The notes under the pieces: model-generated | Told to the model about the DNA's origin: nothing | The model's database searches: none | The model's input: only the letters and a program-made list of their open reading frames with translations | Program-made: the position numbers and the translations under genes | Part shown: piece by piece, positions 41,158 through 48,416 of the stretch | Position numbering within the stretch: the first letter of the stretch is position 1 | Layout of the letters: every line of letters starts with the position of its first letter | From: Verrucomicrobiota bacterium | GTDB taxonomy: Bacteria; Verrucomicrobiota; Verrucomicrobiia; Verrucomicrobiales; DEV007 | Reading direction: 5' to 3' | NCBI GenBank assembly: GCA_003402735.1 | Contig: QQNE01000010.1 | Span: 1 to 61,424, forward strand | Length of the DNA: 61,424 nt

Positions 41158-42237
41158 ATGAAACCATTGGCCCGAATTCTCTGGCGCTTCCTCTGCGGTC
41201 TGTTTGGTCTGCTCTGCCTCGTCGTCTTCCTGGCCCTGTTGGCCTCGGTTCCGATCCTGAATTTCCTCGCGTTCGGTTATCTCCTGGAAGCGGCCGGCCG
41301 CACCGCACGATCCGGGCGCTGGCGCGACGGTGTGTTCGGCGTGCGCCAAGCGCAAATCGCGGGCTCGGTCGCCATCGCCGCCTGGTTTGGGGTGCTGCCC
41401 ATCCGTTTCCTCTCCGGCTTGCGGACCGACGCCACCCTGCTGGGCGATCCCTCGGCTCCGTCCCTCGAGCTCACCGGCAGCCTGCTCCGCTGGATGGGAC
41501 TCGGGCTCGCCCTGGCGACCCTCTTCGGCCTTCTCCTGGCGGGTGATCGCCACGCCCAAACCGGAACGGGACCTCGCCACGGCCCCTTTTTCCCACGGGC
41601 ACGGGACGGAATCCTCGCCTTCATCGCGGACTTGCACCTTCCCAAACTCTTCTGGTTGGGCCTGCGCGGATGGGTTGGCGGTCTCGGGTGGCTCGCACCG
41701 CCGATCGCGGTTCTTTTTGCCGCGTCGCGAATTCCCAACAATGCGGCCATCCTCGTGGCGGGGGCGGGCATCCTGCTGATGACGCCGGTGGCCGTCGCCC
41801 TGCCCCTGGTGCAGGCCCGTTTCGCGACGACCAGACGCTGGGCGGATCTTTTCGATTGGGCCTCGCAACGACGCCTCTTCCGCAACGCCCCGTGGGCCTG
41901 CTTCGTTGCCGTTCTGACGACTTTGGCGGCGGCGCTGCCGCTCTATCTGTTGCGCATCGAACTGCCCCCGAGAGACTTGGCTTGGCTTCCTGGGCTGCTT
42001 TTCATCGCCCTGCTCTGGCCCGCCAAGATCCTCGCAGGGTGGGCCATCCACCGCAGCGAGTATCATACCAACGCCGGTCCACGAGGCGCGCTCTGGAGCT
42101 TCCTGCCCCGTCTCCTGCTGCTGGGAACCGGTCTGGCTTACGGCGTGGGGATTTGGATCACACAATATCTTGATTGGGACGGCACCGCCAGTTTCCTGGA
42201 GCAGCACGCTTTCCTGTTGCCTGCCCCCGTTCGTTGA
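41158..42237 (+). CDS. Polytopic membrane protein (DUF4013-like)
   Basis: A 359-residue protein with about seven hydrophobic helices. The segment VPILNFLAFGYLLEAAGR near residues 33-50 is typical of an uncharacterised membrane protein family common in Planctomycetota and Verrucomicrobiota. ATG 41158 is chosen over an in-frame TTG four codons earlier. It is divergent from the DUF1549 gene, with 37 bases between starts. No function can be assigned. Confidence 0.7.
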   Translation: MKPLARILWRFLCGLFGLLCLVVFLALLASVPILNFLAFGYLLEAAGRTARSGRWRDGVFGVRQAQIAGSVAIAAWFGVLPIRFLSGLRTDATLLGDPSAPSLELTGSLLRWMGLGLALATLFGLLLAGDRHAQTGTGPRHGPFFPRARDGILAFIADLHLPKLFWLGLRGWVGGLGWLAPPIAVLFAASRIPNNAAILVAGAGILLMTPVAVALPLVQARFATTRRWADLFDWASQRRLFRNAPWACFVAVLTTLAAALPLYLLRIELPPRDLAWLPGLLFIALLWPAKILAGWAIHRSEYHTNAGPRGALWSFLPRLLLLGTGLAYGVGIWITQYLDWDGTASFLEQHAFLLPAPVR

Positions 42238-42293
42238 CGCTTCCTTTCCCTGCTGGCAATTTCACCCCAGCCGACTTATCTCTTCCCTTCTCC

Positions 42294-42662
42294 ATGACTC
42301 AAGGTCACCGGCATGAACCAGATGCGGATCAGTCCGCCCCGGAACCAATCTCCCCCCCGAAGCTTTACTCTGTCGAATACAACGTGGATGGAATCAGCGA
42401 TGGCATCCCCGGGGACTGGACGATTTTCTCCGCGCACGAAAACCTCCTCGATGCCATCCGAGCCGCCTCCGAATTCATGGAACTGGCCAAGAACGCCCTC
42501 GGAGTGGCGAGAGTCGAGAAAACGGCGGATGCCCTGATCGAGCCCTGGATCCGAATCATGGAGCAACGAAACATCGCCCTGGTGGCTTGGGTGGACAACG
42601 GCCACCTCCGGATGGAACAAGATTTCGCGGGTGATTTCTATCCGCCGGAGCTTCCCCGCTGA
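42294..42662 (+). CDS. Hypothetical protein
   Basis: A 122-residue soluble protein from ATG 42294 with a Pro-rich N-terminal 25 residues. The rest is acidic and mixed alpha/beta (SVEYNVDGISDGIPGDWTIF, LLDAIRAASEFMELAKNAL, IALVAWVDNGHLRM). The frame stays open 120 bases upstream into the membrane protein gene, but that extension is low quality. I do not recognise it; its reading frame is supported by position between same-strand genes and by the acidic composition. Confidence 0.5.
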   Translation: MTQGHRHEPDADQSAPEPISPPKLYSVEYNVDGISDGIPGDWTIFSAHENLLDAIRAASEFMELAKNALGVARVEKTADALIEPWIRIMEQRNIALVAWVDNGHLRMEQDFAGDFYPPELPR

Positions 42663-42729
42663 TCCACCGCATCGCGCCCGCCACGGTTCCCCCTTGCGGG
42701 ATGCCCCGCAGCGTCTAGCATTCCGGTCG

Positions 42730-43578
42730 ATGAAAGCCCACCTTTTTGCCATCCTCGCCGTCGCCACCTCGTTGGCTTCCGCAGCCGATCCGATCCCGGC
42801 CGATCACCGCATCAACGGCTTCGCGCTCGGTTGCCAAGCCTACACCTTCAACAAGTTCACCGCCTTCGAGGCCATCGAAAAAACGGCGGCCTCGGGAGCC
42901 AAAGTGATCGAGTTTTATCCGGGTCAAAAGCTCTCGCCCGATTCACCGGAGCTCAAGGTCCATCACGACGCCACTCCAGAGACCGTCGAAAAAATCAAGG
43001 CCAAGCTCAAGGAACACGGCCTGATCGCGGTCGCCTACGGAGTGGTGGCCTTCCCCAAGGAGGAAGCCGGCTCCCGCAAGGTCTTTGAATTCGCCAAAAC
43101 CCTCGGCATCAAGGTGATCAACACCGAGTCCATCGATGCCATCGACACCTTCGAGAAACTGGCCAAGGAATACGACATCAAGGTCGGCATCCACGAGCAC
43201 CCGAAGCGCGAGAAAGACCCGAACTACAAGCTCTGGGATCCGAACTTCGTGCTCAGCTTGGTGAAGGACCGGGATCCCAGGATCGGTGCCTGCGCGGACA
43301 CAGGCCACTGGATGCGCTCCGGACTGAAACCGCTCGATTGCGTGAAAATCCTCAAGGGGCGCATCGTCAGCAGCCATCTCAAAGACCTCAGCGAAGCCTC
43401 GTTGGTCGGTCACGACATGCCATTCGGCACCGGACAAAGCGACATCGACGCCATCCTCAAGGAATACCGGGCGCAGGGATTCGCCGGCCCGATTTCCATC
43501 GAATACGAATACGACTGGTATGAGTCGCTCCCGCAAGTGACCAAATGCGTGGAGTTTGTGAGGGCCTGGAAGCCCTGA
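42730..43578 (+). CDS. Secreted sugar phosphate isomerase/epimerase-like TIM-barrel protein
   Basis: A 282-residue protein with a signal peptide (MKAHLFAILAVATSLASA). The xylose-isomerase-like TIM-barrel features are clear: ALGCQAYTFNKFTAFEAIEKTAASGAKVIEFYPG, KVGIHEHPKRE, GACADTGHWMRSGL (metal-binding Asp/His) and GPISIEYEYDW. Such exported barrels are frequent in this phylum and usually sit with Gfo/Idh/MocA proteins. Substrate unknown. Convergent with the PBP1A gene (13 bases). Confidence 0.85.
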   Translation: MKAHLFAILAVATSLASAADPIPADHRINGFALGCQAYTFNKFTAFEAIEKTAASGAKVIEFYPGQKLSPDSPELKVHHDATPETVEKIKAKLKEHGLIAVAYGVVAFPKEEAGSRKVFEFAKTLGIKVINTESIDAIDTFEKLAKEYDIKVGIHEHPKREKDPNYKLWDPNFVLSLVKDRDPRIGACADTGHWMRSGLKPLDCVKILKGRIVSSHLKDLSEASLVGHDMPFGTGQSDIDAILKEYRAQGFAGPISIEYEYDWYESLPQVTKCVEFVRAWKP

Positions 43579-43591
43579 GACGACCGGGATT

Positions 43592-45775
43592 TCAGCGGAA
43601 CAAACCGCGGATCTTGCCGATGAAACCTTTGCCCTCAGCCTTCCCGGGCTGGGCGAGGTTCAGGGTTCCGTGCTCCCGGCAGGCCTCGCGCGGTGCCAGT
43701 TCGTAAGGAATTTCCAGGAAATAAGCATGTTTCCCGGCCCGGCACTTCGCCGTGGCCAATCCTCCGCCGTGACTGCAGACTTCCACCCGGGTCAGTTGGA
43801 CGGCGGAGGAAAACGGCTTGGGTTGGTAGCCGTTGTTCTCGGCAAACAGCATGATATCCGTCCAAACAGGCAACGCCAAGGTCGCGCCATACCCACGGTC
43901 CATGATGCTTTTCTGCTCGTCCAGCCCGACCCAAACCCCGCAACTTAACTCACCGGTGAACCCGACGAACCAGGCGTCGTTGTAATTGTTGGTGGTGCCC
44001 GTCTTGCCGCCGGCCTGGGATTTCAATCCCTGAACCCGGGCACTGTGCGCGGTCCCGCCGGGCTCCATGACTTTTTCAAGGGTGCGCGTGGTCAACCAAG
44101 TCACCGCCGGCGAGAGAATCCGGACGCGCGGGGTGACTTGGCGATAGATCTGGTTGCCGTATTGATCTTCCACGAGGCTGATGACATGGGACCGCATCCA
44201 GGCTCCCTCATTGGCAAAGGCGGAATACGCGCTGGTCACCGCCTGGACCGTGGCCCCGAGGTTGCCGATGTAAATCTGCGGTGACGGTTCGGGAGGCACG
44301 TTGAACCCGGCTTGACGCGCCAGGTCGGTGATCTGCCTGATCCCGGCGATCTCGCCGACGCGGACACTCATGGTGTTGCGCGACTTGACCAAACCCGTCT
44401 CCGCAGGCAAACGCCCCCGGAAGGTGTTGTCGGAGTTTTCGGGACTCCAGGTCCGCCCCTGCGCCCAGAGAATCTCACCCGGGCGGATGGGGTCGTCATC
44501 GACCAAGGTGCCCGGCAGCAGCCCGTTTTCATACGCCTTGGCGTAAACGAACGGCTTGAACAGGGAACCAATCTGCCTCTGAGACATGGTGGCCCGGTTG
44601 AACTGGCTCTCCTGAAAACTTCGTCCCCCAACGATGGCCCGGATGCCGCCGGTGACGTTGTCGATCACCACCACGGCACCTTGCAGATATTCCGGGGGCG
44701 TGGTGGCTCCGGACTGTTTCAGGGCCAAGTAAGCCGAACGGGTCTGGTGCCCCCACCCCGGCCGCTGCTCCACCTCGGTCAGGCGGGTCTCGAGACTTTG
44801 CTCGGCGGTGCGCTGCAGATCGATGTCCAGGGAGGTGATGATCCGGAGCCCGCCCTCCTCCGTGTCCTGCTGCGCCAGGATCAGTTCCAAGTCCCGCCGG
44901 ACCACCTCCATGGCGTAGGAGACCGGTGGCGCGGCGAGGTGGAGCGGGTCCATGACGGCCACCTTGGCGGCTTTGGCGGCCGCCACTTCCCCGGTGGTGA
45001 CAAACCCATGGATCAGCATCCGGTCCAACACCGTGTTCCGTTCCCGCTCGGCATCCTCATAGTGCCGGAAGGGCGAAAACCGATTCGGTCCCCGGATGAT
45101 TCCGGCGAGCATGGCGGCCTCCCCCAAATCCATTTCCCTGGCCGGTTTGCCAAAATAGGCCTGGGAGGCCAACTCCACCCCGTAAACCCCCGAACCAAAG
45201 TAAATCCGGTTCATGTAGTGGATGAGAATCTCGTTCTTGTCGTAAGTCCGCTCGATGCGCCGCGCGAGCATCGCCTCGAGCAACTTGCGGTGCAGCGTTT
45301 TCTCGCGGATCTCGTAACTGCAACGGGCCAGCTGCATCGTCAGGGTGCTCGCTCCCTGGGTCATGGTCCCATCCTTGATGTTCCGCAAAATCGAGCGGAC
45401 CACGCCCCGCCAGTCGATCCCGTCATGGTGATAAAACCGCGAATCTTCCCGTGCCAACAACGCGTCCACAAAGTAAGTGGAGACTTCCGACTTTGTCACC
45501 AGAGTGCGGTTCTCCCCGTGCAATCTCCCGATTTCACGCTTTTTCCAGTCGTAAACGATGGATCGCTCCGGCATTTTGCCTACCCGGGTGATATCTTCTT
45601 TCTCCGCCAGGTGGTAGTAGTAGCCGAAAAGCACGCCGACAAATCCCACCGCCGAAGCAATGACCAGAAAAATCAGGTTCCGGAATTGACGGCTCGCAAT
45701 CCGATACCACCCCGGCGGAGTTGCAAACGGAGCGGATCCGGATGGAAAATCGGGAGCGTTTGGGTCTCGCGGCAC
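43592..45775 (-). CDS. Class A penicillin-binding protein (PBP1A-like)
   Basis: A 727-residue bifunctional peptidoglycan synthase with a GTG start and one N-terminal membrane anchor (about 32-52). Glycosyltransferase family 51 motifs are EDSRFYHHDGIDWRG and QGASTLTMQLAR. The transpeptidase has SxxK in QIGSLFKPF, SxN in SRNTMS and KTG in GGKTGTT. The C-terminal tail (about 60 residues) has three Cys residues and a His, so it may bind metal or form disulfides. It is divergent from nadC with 41 bases between. Confidence 0.95.
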   Translation of the reverse strand: MPRDPNAPDFPSGSAPFATPPGWYRIASRQFRNLIFLVIASAVGFVGVLFGYYYHLAEKEDITRVGKMPERSIVYDWKKREIGRLHGENRTLVTKSEVSTYFVDALLAREDSRFYHHDGIDWRGVVRSILRNIKDGTMTQGASTLTMQLARCSYEIREKTLHRKLLEAMLARRIERTYDKNEILIHYMNRIYFGSGVYGVELASQAYFGKPAREMDLGEAAMLAGIIRGPNRFSPFRHYEDAERERNTVLDRMLIHGFVTTGEVAAAKAAKVAVMDPLHLAAPPVSYAMEVVRRDLELILAQQDTEEGGLRIITSLDIDLQRTAEQSLETRLTEVEQRPGWGHQTRSAYLALKQSGATTPPEYLQGAVVVIDNVTGGIRAIVGGRSFQESQFNRATMSQRQIGSLFKPFVYAKAYENGLLPGTLVDDDPIRPGEILWAQGRTWSPENSDNTFRGRLPAETGLVKSRNTMSVRVGEIAGIRQITDLARQAGFNVPPEPSPQIYIGNLGATVQAVTSAYSAFANEGAWMRSHVISLVEDQYGNQIYRQVTPRVRILSPAVTWLTTRTLEKVMEPGGTAHSARVQGLKSQAGGKTGTTNNYNDAWFVGFTGELSCGVWVGLDEQKSIMDRGYGATLALPVWTDIMLFAENNGYQPKPFSSAVQLTRVEVCSHGGGLATAKCRAGKHAYFLEIPYELAPREACREHGTLNLAQPGKAEGKGFIGKIRGLFR

Positions 45776-45816
45776 GGAAACAACAAGCTGAAAACTCTTA
45801 ACTTTATCAGACTTTC

Positions 45817-46695
45817 ATGAATGTGCCAGAAAAGGATGCGGCGGATGCCCTCGTCGAGGCCGCCCTGCGCGAGGATCTCGGTGACCGGGGCGATGTGACC
45901 ACCCTCTGCTTCGTCCCTCCCAACGCCCTCGGACACGCCCGCATGTTCGCCAAAGAACCGGGAATCGTCCTCTCCGGATTGGAAATCGCCCAGCTCGTCT
46001 TCAACCGCGTGGATCCCTCGCTGCAGGCGCGTCTCACCGCCAAGGACGGCGATTCCCCGGTCCCCGGAGCCTCGATCCTGGAAGTCGAGGGCCGTCTGGC
46101 ACCAATCCTCACCGCCGAACGGACCGCGCTGAATTTTGTGCAACATCTTTCCGGCGTGGCCAGCTTGACGCGCCGTTTCGTCCAGACCGTCCAGGGAACC
46201 TCCTGCCAGATTCTCGACACCCGCAAAACGACTCCGGGTTGGCGGTTGCTGGAAAAAGCCGCGGTGGCGCACGGGGGCGGCACGAACCACCGGCGCGGCC
46301 TGCACGACGCCGTGATGGTCAAGGACAATCACCTGGTCGCGGAACACCGGATTCCCGCCCTGCGCCAGGGCATTGAACGCGTCCGCACCACCTACCCCGG
46401 CATGATCATCGAGCTGGAGGTGGACACCTTGGAACAACTCGACTCCTTCCTGACCCTCCCCGGGGTGGATGTCATCCTTTTGGACAACATGAGCCTGGAC
46501 CAAATGCGCGAGGCGGTGCGACGCCGCAACGCGGTCAATCCCAGCATCCGCCTCGAGGCCAGCGGCGGGGTGACATTGGAAACCGTGCGGGGCATCGCCG
46601 AAACCGGGGTCGATTTCGTCTCGGTCGGAGCGCTGACCCATTCCGCCCCGTCCGTCGATGTCTCCTTGGAGATCAGCGCCACCGGCCCGGCATGA
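45817..46695 (+). CDS. nadC: Nicotinate-nucleotide pyrophosphorylase (carboxylating)
   Basis: The 292-residue quinolinate phosphoribosyltransferase of NAD synthesis. The characteristic block is ILDTRKTTPGWRLLEKAAVAHGGGTNHR, followed by VMVKDNH; VDVILLDNMSLDQMR and SGGVTLETVRGIAETGVDFVSVGALTHS close the barrel. Length is normal. The last codons overlap birA by four bases. No nadA or nadB is in the window. Confidence 0.97.
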   Translation: MNVPEKDAADALVEAALREDLGDRGDVTTLCFVPPNALGHARMFAKEPGIVLSGLEIAQLVFNRVDPSLQARLTAKDGDSPVPGASILEVEGRLAPILTAERTALNFVQHLSGVASLTRRFVQTVQGTSCQILDTRKTTPGWRLLEKAAVAHGGGTNHRRGLHDAVMVKDNHLVAEHRIPALRQGIERVRTTYPGMIIELEVDTLEQLDSFLTLPGVDVILLDNMSLDQMREAVRRRNAVNPSIRLEASGGVTLETVRGIAETGVDFVSVGALTHSAPSVDVSLEISATGPA

Positions 46696-47534
46696 ACGAT
46701 CCGCTCTCCGCTCCCGCCATCGCTCACGCCCTCGGCGCGGGCCTCCGTTCCCTGCGCCTGGGACCAGACATTCCCGCCTTGGGAACCCGGTTGGAAATTC
46801 ACGAGGCGATCGGTTCCACCAATGACCGGGCCGACGCTCTCGGCTTGGCCGGTGCGCCCGAGGGGTGCGCCGTGTTCGCGGAAACCCAGACTTCCGGCCG
46901 GGGCCGCGGCGGAAACCGTTGGACTGCGCCCCCTGGCAAGAACCTCACCTTTTCACTGCTGCTCCGCCCGGACTGGCCCGTCACGCTGTGGCCCCGCTTC
47001 GCCCACGCAGCCGGATTGGCGGTCGCCCGGGCCGCGCAAGCCTGGAGCGAACGGGTGCCGGTGCAACTCAAATGGCCCAACGACGTCTACGCCATGGACC
47101 GGAAATTGGCCGGCATCCTCCTGGAACTCAAGGGCTCCCGAACCTCCCCCCATCTCATCGTGGGAATCGGGATCAACGTGAACTCGCTGCCAGACGAATT
47201 CCCTCCGGACCTGGATCACACCATCACCTCGCTTCGCGCCTTGAACGGTGGCAACCCGGTGGACCGCAATCAGTTGGCAGGTGCCATCCTCGCCGAGTTG
47301 ACCGCCCTTTACGCCCGGAGCGCCAACGACTTCCCTCAAATCCTGGAGGAGGTCGCCAGCCGCAGCCTTTTGCTCGGGCGCAGAATCCGTTTCAGCCAAC
47401 AAGGCCGATGGCGCGAGGGCAAGCTGATCGGGTTCGGAGAAAACGGGGAAATGCAGATCGAGCTCGCCGACAGCCCTCGCGCGGAAACCATCCCAGCGGC
47501 AGAAACCATACGGCTGATTGATGAATTTCCATGA
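46692..47534 (+). CDS. birA: Biotin-[acetyl-CoA-carboxylase] ligase
   Basis: A 280-residue enzyme that attaches biotin to carboxylase carrier domains. The biotin-AMP loop is in QTSGRGRGGNRWTAPPGKNLTFSLLLRP and LKWPNDVY is the ATP-site motif. The SH3-like C-terminal domain is present (GRRIRFSQQGRWREGKLIG). There is no N-terminal winged helix, so it is a monofunctional ligase and not a repressor. ATGA-coupled to nadC. Confidence 0.96.
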   Translation: MNDPLSAPAIAHALGAGLRSLRLGPDIPALGTRLEIHEAIGSTNDRADALGLAGAPEGCAVFAETQTSGRGRGGNRWTAPPGKNLTFSLLLRPDWPVTLWPRFAHAAGLAVARAAQAWSERVPVQLKWPNDVYAMDRKLAGILLELKGSRTSPHLIVGIGINVNSLPDEFPPDLDHTITSLRALNGGNPVDRNQLAGAILAELTALYARSANDFPQILEEVASRSLLLGRRIRFSQQGRWREGKLIGFGENGEMQIELADSPRAETIPAAETIRLIDEFP

Positions 47535-47636
47535 AATGAATAATTTAAATATTTTTAGGAATCTTAATTCATCATGAGCTCCTGAATTTAATGGAATCGA
47601 TAAATTTATGTTGCTCTAGATCACAGGGGCCATAAC
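47535..47636. promoter_or_regulatory. AT-rich intergenic region upstream of the sensor-kinase-like gene
   Basis: About 100 bases of markedly AT-rich DNA in an otherwise GC-rich window. It includes an AATTCA (47566-47571) / TGAATT (47583-47588) inverted repeat with an 11-base spacer and several TA-rich hexamers. An AGGGG Shine-Dalgarno-like stretch lies eight bases before ATG 47637. A promoter is very likely here, but I cannot place the -35/-10 pair with confidence. Confidence 0.4.
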
Positions 47637-48401
47637 ATGGTTCTCATGGCCCGAACCCAAACGGCTCCAGCGCCTCAGCTCAACTTTCTGTTCGCCGATC
47701 ATTTGGTCCTCGAGGACTCGCCGACCCGTGACTTTTACAAGGACCTGCTCCGGGGATGGGCCCACAAGAACAACAACACCCTGGCAGTGGTTCAAGGGTT
47801 CACCAGTCTGATCCTGATGAACGATGATCTCGATGAAAACATCATCGAGAACGTTCAGCAGATGCGGACCTCCTCGCTCCACAACAGCACGCTCAGCGAA
47901 CGCGTTCTGGCCGCCGGCGGTTGCAACCGGATCACGCCTCAACGCCTCAATCTGCTCGAGTTCCTCCCGCTGATGGAAAGCAAACTGATCGAGATCTGCC
48001 GGGTTTGCGGGGCCAACATGACCTTGAGCCTCTCCGCCAAAGCCGTTCCGATCACCGCCGATGTCTCGCGCTTCAAGGAAGTCCTGGTGGAACTGGTGCG
48101 CAACGCGGCCGAAGCGGCAAACAAGGGCGGCAAAGTCGAACTGCTCCTCCTCGCCCCTGGCGAACTGAGCCCGATCGGCGAAGGCCGGATCGACCTCGTC
48201 ATCCGGAATTCCGGGCCCGTCATTCCCGAGGAACGCCTCCCGCAGGTGTTCAAGCCTTTCATGACCACCAAGGGGCACAACCACTTCGGCCTCGGCCTCA
48301 CCATCGCCGCCGTGCTCTCCGGCCAAATGAAAATGCGGCTCGGTCTGGCCAGCGGAGACGGCATCACCACCGCCTGGATCTCCGCCCCGGCGGCGATCTG
48401 A
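47637..48401 (+). CDS. Orphan histidine-kinase-like protein with altered ATP site
   Basis: A 254-residue cytoplasmic protein without sensor or membrane segments. GWAHKNNNTLAVVQGF (40-55) matches the phosphoacceptor helix of hybrid kinases (AHDFNN type), with His43 as candidate. The ATPase region has the N-box (RNAAEA, N156), the F-box FKPFMTTK and G2 GLGLTIA, but the G1 box reads NSGPVIP (Asn191 for the adenine-binding Asp). No response regulator gene is adjacent. Activity may be reduced or replaced by a scaffolding role. Confidence 0.75.
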   Translation: MVLMARTQTAPAPQLNFLFADHLVLEDSPTRDFYKDLLRGWAHKNNNTLAVVQGFTSLILMNDDLDENIIENVQQMRTSSLHNSTLSERVLAAGGCNRITPQRLNLLEFLPLMESKLIEICRVCGANMTLSLSAKAVPITADVSRFKEVLVELVRNAAEAANKGGKVELLLLAPGELSPIGEGRIDLVIRNSGPVIPEERLPQVFKPFMTTKGHNHFGLGLTIAAVLSGQMKMRLGLASGDGITTAWISAPAAI

Positions 48402-48416
48402 GCCCCCTCCTTCCCT

